DNA from: Exophiala sp. HKRS030
Taxonomy: Eukaryota; Ascomycota; Eurotiomycetes; Chaetothyriales; Herpotrichiellaceae
Reading direction: 5' to 3'
Length of the DNA: 64,000 nucleotides
Assembly: GCA_023897205.1 (NCBI GenBank)
Contig: JAHWDD010000005.1
Location: 1,922,001 to 1,986,000 of the forward strand
Part shown: piece after piece, positions 21,624-31,689 of the stretch
Numbering within the stretch: position 1 is the stretch's first letter
Layout: each line of letters begins with the position of its first letter
Notes under the pieces: model-generated
Told to the model about the DNA's origin: nothing
What the model saw: the letters and a program-made list of their open reading frames with translations, nothing else
Database searches by the model: none
Position numbers and translations under genes: made by a program

Positions 21624-24470
21624 ATGCCGGCGACGGTCTGGAAGGGAAGCCTGCCAGCCCCCTCTCTGCCACCAAGTTTCCCAGAGTTTGAACTGGGCTC
21701 AGCACATGTCAGCCAGTCAATGGTCATGGAGGAGCCCCTAGACTCGGAAGCTCTGCCCTCCCCTCGGCATGGCTGCAGACATGGTTCAATGCTAGCGTCC
21801 TGTCAAGCGTCAGCACCATCGTTCTCCACTCCACCAATCGTCCCGAGTCCTTCGCCAGGGGTCGAACCATTGGAAACTTTGCATCTTGGCTACGATCCTC
21901 AAGCTTCCTCCTCAGAGTTGGCAGGCCTGGGTCAACAAGGTGTCCTCGACATTGATCATGTTCTTTGGCGCATACCGACGTTCGTTTCCTCGAAAACTCC
22001 CAGCAACAACTACGCAGATGTAATATTGTCATCGTGCACGACCACCGTCCATAATAGCTCCATACGCAACAACACTCGTTCGGAAATTAAATTACCAGAT
22101 TCGCAGGCGGAAACACTCGACCACTTCCAAAGGCAATCCTGCAACTACTTTCTCAATGAGATCCCTCAACAAGGAATCCGCTCGTTAACGTTCTCGTCCG
22201 ATGTTCACGGTCTGAATATGACCACAATCACCTCAAGTATTCCAGGTTCACCACCAGACCTATCCGGTTCCCGCTCCTCCAAATCCTCGTCATACTCTTC
22301 CACATTGTCGAATCCGGACGAATTGGAATCTGACTCGATAATTAACTTTGAAGAGATTGGATTGGAAGATGACAAGCGTCCTTCTCCGCTAGGCTACCAT
22401 TCAAGAGACATTTCCGTACAATCATTTGCATCGAACCATGAATTGATGAAGTCCAGAGAATCGGGGTCGGGAGACAAGCGACATGCGCTTCCGCATCTGC
22501 AAACGCAATTGACATCTCATAGGAGGCAGGAGTCTACGACTCCAAGGGCGATTGGGCCAAGGATGTTGACAACGAAGCGCGCTTTCACCAGCACAGAGAA
22601 CTTCTTCCCACCCTCCAACCGGACAAGATCCTCTTCACCACCACAGAGGAGGGCGCTCGCCAATATCTCCAACACCGCTCTCAGTGCCGGTGGCCTGCGA
22701 CCCCTTCCCCGTTCATCAGCATCAAGTCTAGGACTGCCATCAAGACGTGCCTCTTGGCAACCACAGAGAAAGACCGTCAAGGAGCTGGAGGCAGAATGCA
22801 ATGATTCGGACGATGAGTTGCCTGACGACGCGAGTCTCTGGAATGTCCCGGTGTCACCGCATGTCTCAGGCCAAAGATCACACCGCTCGAGCTTCCGTGG
22901 AAGTCCGGAAAGGGACCTCCGAGCTTCGAGTCCACGTCCTATTCCTTTGGATCATGCAAAAACTGCTCCAGAATCACCTCCTCGTACGACTATGCATTCC
23001 CAGGTTGTTCCAAAGAACAGACAATCAGTCTCACGCTCAAGTTCTTTGAATCCCCCGGCCTCCACTCCTTCATCACCACGCAGGGCTAACAACCTCCGCA
23101 ACAACGGAAGGACAAAGTCCTGGAATCTTGCCATGGCAGGTCTCAGCGAGGAGGCTCGAGTCATCTCCGAAGCCCTCGAATATCACGCCGAAACGAAACA
23201 GCAAGCACGGCTTGAAAACCTTCGCAATAATTCTTCACGGGAAAGCTTGGAAAGTCTTGCAGATAACAAATCGACCCGAAGCTCTAGCATTCAGTTGCCA
23301 CCAATTCAAAAAAGTACCTTGGATTTTATGCCAATGTCCAAGGAGAAGGAGTCCATTTTGTCTCGAACAAGGCCCTCGTGGCTGCCACCCAAGGACCCAA
23401 AAGAAGAACGACGGCATTTGAGAGAATATCAACGAATGATGGCAGCATCAGTTGAAGCCGAGAAGAAACGTCGCACCAAGCTGCAGGTTCAGCAGTGCAC
23501 GAAGGATAACACGAGGGAATCGCTCAATCGGATTTGGCAGTATTATATCGAAGAAAGCACGGATCTTGCGACAATCGACAAGCGAGTTAATGATCTCTCT
23601 TGGCGCGGCATTAGTCCCAACATCCGTGGTAAGGTGTGGCAGAGGAAGATAGGAAATCCTCTTGGGCTCACGTTGAAGAGTTACGAAAAGGCTTTGCAGC
23701 GAGCTAAAGAGATCAAGAACCTGCCGAGCGAACAACTTGACCGCGCTTCTCGGAGCATGGAACGCTGGTTCGTTGACATCGCAAGAGACGCGGAGACGGC
23801 ATTCCCTGAGCTCAAACTTTTCCAAAAGAACGCTCCACTCTGGCAAGATCTGGTTGATGTTTGTGAAGCATACGCATGCTATCGAAGCGATGTGGGATAC
23901 ATCTATGGGATTCAACTAATTGCTGCGCTGCTTTTGCTACAATTGTCAACTCCTGCAGATGCTTTTATTCTGTTGGCGAATTGTTTGAACAGACCGATAC
24001 CACTGGGATTTCAAACCAACGACATTACCACGACTGGACGAACTTATAATCACGCAATTTCGACATTGGGGATCAAATTCCCTCGTCTTCACGAATATCT
24101 TTTTGGTTCAATGGAGCAAGGTGGTTTGGGCTTCCGTGGGGAAGAGATTTTTGAGCCCATGTTTCGCACCATATTTTCCAATGGGCTGGACGTTGACAGA
24201 CTTTGTCGCATTTGGGATATTTGGGTCTTCGAAGGTGATCGCGCCCTTGTTCGAGCTGCCGTCGCGGTTTTGGGAAGCCTCCAGTCCCAATTGTTTGATA
24301 TTCGGGGCAACATCGACTTGAAAAGGCGTAACATTCAAGAGATGCTTGGATGGGGGCCCTTCAACCGAGAGCCCAAGTCCGGACATTGGAACTTGCACAC
24401 TTTAGGAGATGAAGAAAAGTTTGTCGAAGAGATACGCCTTGCCGGTACCCTTGATTATACTGGCAAGTGA
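21624..24470 (+). CDS. TBC (Rab-GAP) domain protein with degenerate catalytic fingers
   Basis: A single exon of 948 aa from the first ATG in frame. Residues 1-600 are Ser/Pro-rich and disordered. The TBC domain spans about 660-912, beginning GISPNIRGKVWQRKIGN and including CYRSDVGYIYGIQLIA, a DAFILLANCLNRP helix and CRIWDIWVFEG; the layout recalls the TBC1D12/TBC1D14 branch. TBC domains speed GTP hydrolysis on Rab GTPases with an Arg finger (IxxDxxR) and a Gln finger (YxQ). Here they read I719-D722-T725 and Y759-I-Y761, so both catalytic residues are replaced. It may bind a Rab without acting as a GAP, or use other residues. The Rab partner is unknown. Confidence 0.88.
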   Translation: MPATVWKGSLPAPSLPPSFPEFELGSAHVSQSMVMEEPLDSEALPSPRHGCRHGSMLASCQASAPSFSTPPIVPSPSPGVEPLETLHLGYDPQASSSELAGLGQQGVLDIDHVLWRIPTFVSSKTPSNNYADVILSSCTTTVHNSSIRNNTRSEIKLPDSQAETLDHFQRQSCNYFLNEIPQQGIRSLTFSSDVHGLNMTTITSSIPGSPPDLSGSRSSKSSSYSSTLSNPDELESDSIINFEEIGLEDDKRPSPLGYHSRDISVQSFASNHELMKSRESGSGDKRHALPHLQTQLTSHRRQESTTPRAIGPRMLTTKRAFTSTENFFPPSNRTRSSSPPQRRALANISNTALSAGGLRPLPRSSASSLGLPSRRASWQPQRKTVKELEAECNDSDDELPDDASLWNVPVSPHVSGQRSHRSSFRGSPERDLRASSPRPIPLDHAKTAPESPPRTTMHSQVVPKNRQSVSRSSSLNPPASTPSSPRRANNLRNNGRTKSWNLAMAGLSEEARVISEALEYHAETKQQARLENLRNNSSRESLESLADNKSTRSSSIQLPPIQKSTLDFMPMSKEKESILSRTRPSWLPPKDPKEERRHLREYQRMMAASVEAEKKRRTKLQVQQCTKDNTRESLNRIWQYYIEESTDLATIDKRVNDLSWRGISPNIRGKVWQRKIGNPLGLTLKSYEKALQRAKEIKNLPSEQLDRASRSMERWFVDIARDAETAFPELKLFQKNAPLWQDLVDVCEAYACYRSDVGYIYGIQLIAALLLLQLSTPADAFILLANCLNRPIPLGFQTNDITTTGRTYNHAISTLGIKFPRLHEYLFGSMEQGGLGFRGEEIFEPMFRTIFSNGLDVDRLCRIWDIWVFEGDRALVRAAVAVLGSLQSQLFDIRGNIDLKRRNIQEMLGWGPFNREPKSGHWNLHTLGDEEKFVEEIRLAGTLDYTGK

Positions 24471-25521
24471 TGATGTTTGACGACGTGTACAGACTCTGTA
24501 CAAAGAAGGCGTCCTGAATGAATGCACAGGGAAGGTATTTGCCTCCTCCACTTGCTATTTGATCAACGAAAAAGCGATTATGGGAACCAGTCAAGTCACA
24601 GGGCGATTTTGTTCGGTCCTGTTGCAACAGCTGAATGGAGAGACAGCAGGACAGAGCACATTCTTTTTATTCGAAGCCCGAAACTTGCAACTTGTATATA
24701 TTTTAATTTTGGTTGTGAACATGGGACATGATTGTACCTAGTCTGGCCATCCCTGTATTTTGATCCAGTCTTTCTTTTACGAGATCCAAGATATGATGAG
24801 GGCGAAGACGGGAAAATATTTAATTCACGGCTCTATGTTGTTGTGCCTCTTTTTATTTACTTTTTCTTCTCCTTCGCTCCTTTATCCCTTTTTCAGACGA
24901 AGGTGTTTGCGCGTAATAACCGTCCCATCTCGCATGTTGAATGTTGATGTCTGGTGTGTAGAATGGGAGCCTAGATTTGGGGCCACCAGCAGCATGGGTC
25001 TCCTGGAGTTTACCTTGTCCGTATTCCGGAAAGTGTGTCAGCAACGTGCATAGTCAGTCAGGGAGGACTCCGTACTCCGTACCTACCTAGAGCTAGGGCC
25101 AAATCCCTACGAGTTCTCCGTATTCTTTTGGGCTTTTGAACAAGACGGTGGCACCAAGCTTGGTCCCTTTCTAAAGGTCAGCAGCGAGCATAATATCCGT
25201 TTTGACGGGCCGAGGAAAGACGAGGCCAACAAAAGGATACGGACGGAGAATATGTATATATGATTGTAGGTTGGCTTGGTGAGAAATTTTGTTCTTCTTT
25301 TCTTCTCTTCTCTTTTCTTCTCCTTGACTTCCGTGTTTTATTTCTGAGCTTTGAAAGATTGGGGGCGCCAAAGATTGTCGTGCTTTTCTCCCGATTTGGT
25401 CGCTCTTGTAGTCCCTTGCACAACAAAAAGAAGATCTCACACGCGCGTTCTTGCCTACGGAGGGCATCGAAAGGAAGAATCCGAAGCCAAAAGGGAGAGA
25501 GAGAGAGAGAGAGAGAGAGAA
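24471..25521. other. Intergenic region between the TBC and NAD(P)-binding genes
   Basis: About 1.05 kb. TACTCCGTA sits at 25073-25081 next to TACCTACCTAG-type sequence. It ends in a (GA)n run touching the next start codon. No gene seen. Confidence 0.6.
25495..25521 (+). repeat. (GA)n microsatellite immediately before a start codon
   Basis: About 13 GA units end one base before the ATG at 25522, so the repeat forms the last part of the 5' leader. Length changes here would alter the start-codon context of the NAD(P)-binding gene. Confidence 0.9.
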
Positions 25522-26412
25522 ATGGTCCATCTCATCTTGACAGGGGCAACTGGCCTTGTCGGTTCGGCCGTCCTCTCGCACATCTTGTCCTTACCGGCCA
25601 GCGCGACCCCGAGCATCACTCGACTCAGCATCCTTTCACGAAACCCGGACATTTCGTTGTTGTCGGACCCTCCGCCGACCGGGATGCCGCCCCGCGCCAA
25701 CAGACACACGACCATCGAGGTCATCGAGCACAAGGATTTTGGGAATTACCCTTCCGAGTTGCTGGATCGCCTCGGTGGCGCCGACGCTTGTATATGGGCT
25801 CTAGGGGTGAGTCAGAATGACGTGCCCAAGGGAAAATATGTGGAAGTCACAAAGGACTATACCATTGCCGCCGCAAAAGCTTTTGCTGGACTCAGAGGAG
25901 GAATCAACGCCAGCACTGACGATGGTGGTGACGGCGGCCAGGCAGGGAATGACCTCTCCTCCCAAAAATTCAAATTCATCTACGTGTCAGGTGAAGGTGC
26001 GACACAAACACCGGGACGATTCACTCCCCTGTTCGGTCGCGTCAAGGGAGAGACCGAGACCGCATTGATAAACCTGGCCAAGGCACCGAGTCTGAGGGGG
26101 AGGTTGGGCGTTTATTCCGTCCGACCTGCCGGGGTGGACGGTACCAACCAACCTTGGATATGGAAAAAGATCATGAGGGACCAACGGTCTCCCTTTCAGA
26201 GCGTCATGCTCAAGAGTCTCCTCCCCCCGATTCGAGTTCTGGGAAAGGAAAGTTGGTTGAGTCCCACGGAAGAGTTGGGGAGGGTATTGGTGGAGATGGC
26301 CCTGAGTGAAAAGGACGACGGGTACCGAGGGGAAGGGGTGTCCGGGGAAGACGGGAGGATCTTGGGAAACGTCGTTTTGAGACGACTGGGGAGAGAGGGA
26401 CGACGAGAGTGA
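25522..26412 (+). CDS. Atypical NAD(P)-binding (SDR-like) protein
   Basis: A single exon of 296 aa. The N-terminus MVHLILTGATGLVGSAVL carries the Rossmann motif TGATGLVG of extended or atypical short-chain dehydrogenases. IWALGVS and IYVSGEGA follow at the positions of the central strands, and the C-terminus has GEGVSGEDGRILGNV, which I recognise from fungal HTATIP2/epimerase-like proteins of unknown substrate. The YxxxK pair of classical SDRs is not evident; the matching region reads GEGATQTPGRFTPLFGRVKG. A conserved VRPAGVDG follows. The reaction is unknown and the location probably cytosolic, as no signal or membrane segment is seen. Confidence 0.82.
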   Translation: MVHLILTGATGLVGSAVLSHILSLPASATPSITRLSILSRNPDISLLSDPPPTGMPPRANRHTTIEVIEHKDFGNYPSELLDRLGGADACIWALGVSQNDVPKGKYVEVTKDYTIAAAKAFAGLRGGINASTDDGGDGGQAGNDLSSQKFKFIYVSGEGATQTPGRFTPLFGRVKGETETALINLAKAPSLRGRLGVYSVRPAGVDGTNQPWIWKKIMRDQRSPFQSVMLKSLLPPIRVLGKESWLSPTEELGRVLVEMALSEKDDGYRGEGVSGEDGRILGNVVLRRLGREGRRE

Positions 26413-27082
26413 TGAGTTTTGTAACAAGAGGTGGAAGAACAGAACAAGTCACAATGTGGGAAGGAAGAATCCCTGAGAGTTGAAGTGTGAAATTAGGTAT
26501 GTACGATTGATGTACAAGTTGTAGGTTTGTGACGAGGCTGAAGAGGAAGATTGAGCTGGTGAGTGAGAGAGACCGGGGAAGAAGGGAGAGGTTGACAAAC
26601 TCGTCGGTGACTCCGTATCTGTTTTTCTATACCCCATATTCTGTCAAGTTATCACTGTTATACCCGAGTCATAAATCATACCTAGGTAGTTTAGCAATGT
26701 TGGATATATGAGGGTATGTTGTATTATAGACGCTGTAAATGCTAAATCGGTCTGAAGAGTCCATACTCTTCACTCCTCCTCTTTGTATCTTTCTGTATGT
26801 ACAATCGCTTGTCTCTTTGGGTAACCATCGTCCTGTACATTCCGTGATGGCTTCCCTTTCCAACTTCTATATAGGTAGGTTGCTCGCAGGGTATTTGTTC
26901 TTGTTCTCCACTCATCATCCCGTCCGTAAATCGCAACATATACTCCATACGACAGGCATATGCAACGCTCAAAAGAAAATGTCAAACCAAACAACGACGC
27001 GTATATTTAGTAAGTATTATGCAAAAGTAGGTTGCTCATACTCCATCGATCATAGATTCATCAACCAGTGTTCACGCAACGC
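26413..27082. other. Intergenic region between convergent genes
   Basis: About 670 bases between two stop codons, AT-rich in its second half. A near copy of the intergenic 9-mer, GACTCCGTA, is at about 26608. No gene seen. Confidence 0.55.
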
Positions 27083-27886
27083 TCATGACATGGCCCAACC
27101 AAACAAAACAGCGGCAATCGTCACGCATACCGTGACAAACATTCTACTTACCCCGACCTCGACATTCGAAGGTCCACCGGCACTCGTCGCACTCGAGGTC
27201 GGACTTGCGCCCGTCGAACTTGGTGTGCCGCCCGTCGCCCCTTGCGTGGCCGCTTCTTCATTGTACCCGTCGTCTCCTCCACTTCTCTCGGCGGCGACGT
27301 TCTGCTTGAAGTACAAATTGTTGTCTCCCACAATGTTACCGGCCGGCCAATACTCGCAGACCAGGAAGACGCCGTCTAGACCGTTGGTGCCGTTGCAATT
27401 CGTCCACCCGCACCCGGTCGACTGTGTGCTCTTCCACACAAGCTGGGTGAAATGCCCAGTCTCCTCGGTGAAGCCGGTAGGGTCGGTACTGCTGAAATCG
27501 TAGTCGGCACGCTCGTCACCCCATGCCTGTACGGCCTGGGTGACGTTGGTATATCCACGGGCGAGGTTCTCGCCGTACGCGCCATGCGAATGTTCCCAGA
27601 TGCACTTCTTGGAATAATCTTGCGCATACTCCGCCAGGGTCTCGTTCCAATATATGTATGATGCTGAGTGTTCGTAGCGGTAGAAGTTTGTCGAGTTGAG
27701 AATTGAAGTGCGAAAGTCGAGACTGCTCGTGTACTGCGCCGAAAGAGGCCGCGTCGGTGCGGCCAAGGTATAGTAATTTGTTATCGTCGTCGCAACAACC
27801 TCGACGGTCGATGTCGGCGCCTGAGAGAGAGCGGGGAAGACATGAACCGTAAGCGCGCTGAGGAAGAGTGGGAGGTGTGGTCGCAT
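27083..27886 (-). CDS. Secreted CAP/PR-1 (Pry-like) protein with C-terminal anchor signal
   Basis: A single exon of 267 aa. A signal peptide (MRPHLPLFLSALTVHVFPALSQ) is followed by a Thr-rich stretch and a CAP domain at about 50-195. Signatures are HSHGAYGENLARG, GHFTQLVWKSTQSTGCGW (CAP1) and VFLVCEYWPAGN (CAP2). Several N-glycosylation sequons are present. A Ser/Thr/Gly-rich stalk leads to a hydrophobic C-terminus (MFVTVCVTIAAVLFGWAMS), which fits a GPI-anchor signal or a single membrane anchor. Yeast Pry proteins of this family bind sterols and fatty acids and act outside the cell; the role here is inferred from family only. Confidence 0.9.
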   Translation of the reverse strand: MRPHLPLFLSALTVHVFPALSQAPTSTVEVVATTITNYYTLAAPTRPLSAQYTSSLDFRTSILNSTNFYRYEHSASYIYWNETLAEYAQDYSKKCIWEHSHGAYGENLARGYTNVTQAVQAWGDERADYDFSSTDPTGFTEETGHFTQLVWKSTQSTGCGWTNCNGTNGLDGVFLVCEYWPAGNIVGDNNLYFKQNVAAERSGGDDGYNEEAATQGATGGTPSSTGASPTSSATSAGGPSNVEVGVSRMFVTVCVTIAAVLFGWAMS

Positions 27887-29271
27887 CGTGGCGAGTCTTT
27901 TCTGGTTTCCTTTTTCTTTTACTTGCTGTAGTTGGTTCTTGGACTGTTGTGTTCTGTTCAGAGTGATGAGCGCATGTTATGTTTACACTTTCAATGCCGC
28001 CGATGTTATGTAAAATGGGTATGTGTCAACGTTCTTGCGCTTTATGTGTGTTTCGGCTGAAACCAAATATTGTCGGCGAAAAGAATGTTGGCTTGTGGTC
28101 GGAACGAAGGACGCAATGAGGGTATCTTGCAGCAAAAGACACGCAGAGCCGATGGAGAGTTGTTGGAAACCTGGAGAGGTACGAGAGTCAGTTGAGTAAA
28201 GATCGAGGCTGAGCCATAAGCAAGAGAGCGCTTTTTAACACACCGTCCCAGGCTTTCCAAACTACTGAGGCACCGTTCAAGGCGACCTGTGACCTGCGGG
28301 GACTTGCGAGGAACCAGTTCTTGTCCCTTGCCAAATGCGACGTCATGTTTGTTCCCAGTGCTGTTTCAAGCCCACTAAAGACCCCCAGATGATGCTTGCC
28401 GGAACAAGCCGATTCGCCCCCATGAAGCCTACAAATACCTTTGGTACAGAGTACTCCGTAGGTTAGTGGCTCTCCAGGCCCTGCAGTTGGATCCCTGTAG
28501 GTGCCAGCCCTAAATAAATTGGGCGCCACCAGGCTTGGCCGCGCGAGGCACAATAGACCAAAGCTCCAGTAAAAGTACCGAGTTGCCGGCGCCAAAGAAT
28601 ATACTGTCCCATGCAGAGATGACAGGGTAACACAACGACGTCTTTACCGTTCTTTCATCACCCGCCTTCCTCCTCATGTCTTGGGGTCATGGAAGCATTC
28701 CGAGAAACGTGCTGCAGGTCAAGCCTGACAGCAATCATGCATGAACATACGATGACTCTCTGGCTGTCGGAGGGACATGCTGCAGCACACCACTTTTTGA
28801 CCCTTTATGTGCATATGTAGGTCAAAAGTCAGGCAGAATGACGATGGAAGCATTGTATCAACGAAATAAATGCCTTCCAGCCTCATGCCGACACCCACAC
28901 TTCCTCACCGCCTGTCCCTGCCGGGGAAGGCGACGCGAGTGGTGAATAGTGAATGGGCGCGCGGGTATTACGCAGACACCTCGCCTCCTTTGTCTCTGAA
29001 CAGGTTTGCGTGTTTGTCAACACAACTCACCAGGGTAAAAACCATCAATCATACCCATCATGGACAACAGAGTCACTCTTGCGTGGCTGGATCGTCTCGG
29101 CACCTCTCTCGCATCTCGGCCAACATTGCCCTATCGCCAGCCACAATATGCATGGTATGCCTTCACAAATGACGGTCTGTCTTGCTTCCTCCTTCAGAAT
29201 CACATCACACTCACCCTTGACAAGCAGGAGGACCACGCACTTTGAGACAGAATCGATCTCCTACCGTCCCA
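27887..29271. other. Intergenic region upstream of the CAP gene
   Basis: About 1.4 kb between divergent genes, holding both promoters. One TACTCCGTA lies at 28452-28460. Frames at 28188-28595 (minus) and 29060-29245 (plus) have no recognisable content, though the latter could be an upstream exon of the next gene. Confidence 0.5.
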
Positions 29272-30684
29272 ATGGAGGCAGCAGAGCGTGTCGTGATTCT
29301 GGCTCTAGGCAGTGAGACAGAAAGTGATCCCGGAGTCGACTCTGATCTTGAAAACGAGGTTGATTACTCTCCCAAAGGAAACGCCTTGGTGCGAAATCCC
29401 TATAATGGAAGACGTGAGTCGCCGCACAATTTCTTTGGGCAAATTGATGAGTGGTGCTGATGTTCTTCTTCCTGCTCTCCAGTCGAGATGTGGCCATATC
29501 TAGAAGCGAGATACGAAGCCCAAAAGGAAGCGTGGAAAAAGGAACGGCGAGGAAAAAAAGCTGTCAAAGAGGCTGAAGATCAGGCTAAAAATCCAAGCGA
29601 AGCAAACGATAATGCCAATGGTAATATTACTGAAGATGGAAATGCCACCGTCCACGTCCAAACCAACGTTGTCCATCAAGGCGATGCTTCCGCCAGCGAT
29701 GCAAACGGTGATGCCAATGGCAATACTACTCTAGATGGCAATGCAACGATCCCCGTTCAAACCAATGGTGTCCGTGAAGACGAGACTTCAGCATGTAATG
29801 CAGAAGACGGTACCAATGTCACTCCTGTCACCACGGCTGTCGAGAATGGACAACTCATTGTCAACATCCATGCAGATGACAGTTCTGCCAACAATGCAGA
29901 AGATGATAACAACATCACTCATGTCACCATCGCGATTGGGAATGGACAACTCGGCGTCGGACTTCATGCATGTGGTGTACTTGAAGATCATGTTTCGAGC
30001 ACCGACACAAACAACCCCGTGTACACACCCGCCACTTCTCGAGTCCCCACGACCACCGTCAGCAGTAGTAGCGACGCCAGCGACCCTGATGCCGTTCCTA
30101 CCACTGATCAGCTCGACGACGAGCAACCTGATGCAGCCTTGCTCTACCCTCTCCCCATGTTCATCTACAACGCCCTGATCCGCGAATTTGGCGACCGCCC
30201 TTTCTGGGTTCAAACCCACCACCAGTCTCTCGCTTGCTCGATGCTCAAGCGCAAACTCGTCCTCGTCCGTCTCTGCCACCTGGCCTGCCTGCGCAACTTT
30301 GCCTTCCCCAAGATAAAAGAACGCCAGGGTCGTCTCAGAGGCAGGTCGCTGCTCCTCCTCATCAACCACTTCGCGTGGGTTAGGTTCGTCGTTCGCTACC
30401 CTGGCCTCGTCGATCGAGTCATGAAGTACGTCAAGTGGCTGGAAATGTTGGAGAACGAGTACGTACAGGCCGTGCCGTACTTTGAGACGTTCTGGACCGC
30501 AATGGAGTGTGGCGAGACACCGGGCGGGGACGTCCTCGAGGCCCTCATCGAGATGAACAGCAAGAGGATATTCCTTCAGGGAAAGATCTTCGCAGAGGAG
30601 CACATCGTCCATGAGCTCAACGACGAGGCTGAGAATGCTCCGTCCTGGATCGAGTGGGTCGACCGTCGTGCGGCCAAGAAGTAA
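29272..30684 (+). CDS. Unknown protein with A-A-B-B internal repeats
   Basis: Two exons, 29272-29413 and 29483-30684, give 447 aa. The splice joins NPYNGR to LEMWPYLEARYE. I do not recognise the protein. It has an acidic N-terminus, a Lys/Glu-rich helix (about 50-80), then four repeats rich in Asn, Asp, Thr and Ala: two of 33 residues (coded at 29605-29703 and 29704-29802) and two of about 32 residues (29803-29898 and 29899-29994). After a Ser/Asp-rich linker comes a folded-looking helical part (about 230-447) with FIYNALIREFGDRPFWVQ and WVRFVVRYPGLVDRVMKYV. No signal peptide or membrane helix is seen, so the many NxT sites are probably unused. The first exon is the least certain part. Confidence 0.7.
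29605..29994 (+). repeat. Coding tandem repeats (2 x 99 nt and 2 x 96 nt)
   Basis: Units start at 29605, 29704, 29803 and 29899. The first two share a GNxTxDGNAT core and the last two share an ENGQL/GNGQL core. All periods are multiples of three, so the frame is kept. Confidence 0.75.
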
Positions 30685-30953
30685 GGGCTGTACTCTGTTG
30701 ACGAATTTGGGCTGTGCATGGCCAGAAAGCAACTTGAGAGAGAATTGGTCCTTTTTTTTTGTTTTTTTGCTTACAGTTTTTAGAAAATGAACACAAATGT
30801 TTAACTTGTCCTTTACTGCCCTTTCGCTTTCAGTTTGTCAGTTTGTAATCACTTCAAGCTTGTCCAAAGGTTGGAAAATTTGACGAGCAGGAGAAACTTT
30901 TGCAACAGCCGGGTTTTCGGGAGAGATGCTCGGAGCACACAACCGGACTGGTG

Positions 30954-31057
<104 letters not shown>

Positions 31058-31126
31058 TGGCCGCCACCAACCCAGGCCAGGTACCTGTCTTGGGGAGATG
31101 GGTGTACGCTGAAATCGAAGTGGCTA

Positions 31127-31147
31127 GGTATCTACCTGGTAGATACC
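31127..31147. repeat. Perfect 10-bp inverted repeat
   Basis: Arms GGTATCTACC and GGTAGATACC flank a single T. It lies between two convergent stop codons, so it could be a short RNA hairpin or a dimeric protein site. Confidence 0.6.
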
Positions 31148-31689
31148 ATGGGACAGGACACGTATGGAAGGTACAGTCATAAAGTAGTCTCAAGAATCAC
31201 CCTCGTGCTTCAACAGACCGTCTCATAGGTATTCTTTTGAAGAGTAACTTAGAAGCTCTGGTTCTGTTGGCACGAATACCGTGACAGGTCGTTCTACTAT
31301 AAAAGATGCTGACGACCACCCAGGCCTGTATCAAGAATGTCCACCCAAGGTGCTTACTTTCAGGTTACTTGAGTTGGTATTACCAGTGACCTCTCTTCTC
31401 GTAATTGTAATTTTATATCTAGATTGATCTAGAGGCAAATCAAGATCATGTCGATATTGTACATTTGTATATATATATATATATCATCATGTCGTTACAC
31501 TCGTCGTCACATTATACCTCAGATAGGTAAGGAAGTTCCATTGCCGCCGTGCGTGACGTGGTTCTAAAACAACCACCACCACACGGAGAAGACAAGGGAC
31601 ACTGCAAAGCCAACACCACCCTGTACCTGGAAAACAGGTAGGCACCATTCCTCTTTCTCACAACACATCCACTGTTCGACTCGGCTCAC

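Noticed and set aside
28188..28595. 135-codon minus-strand frame upstream of the CAP gene
   Set aside because: No recognisable domain and placed in a divergent promoter.
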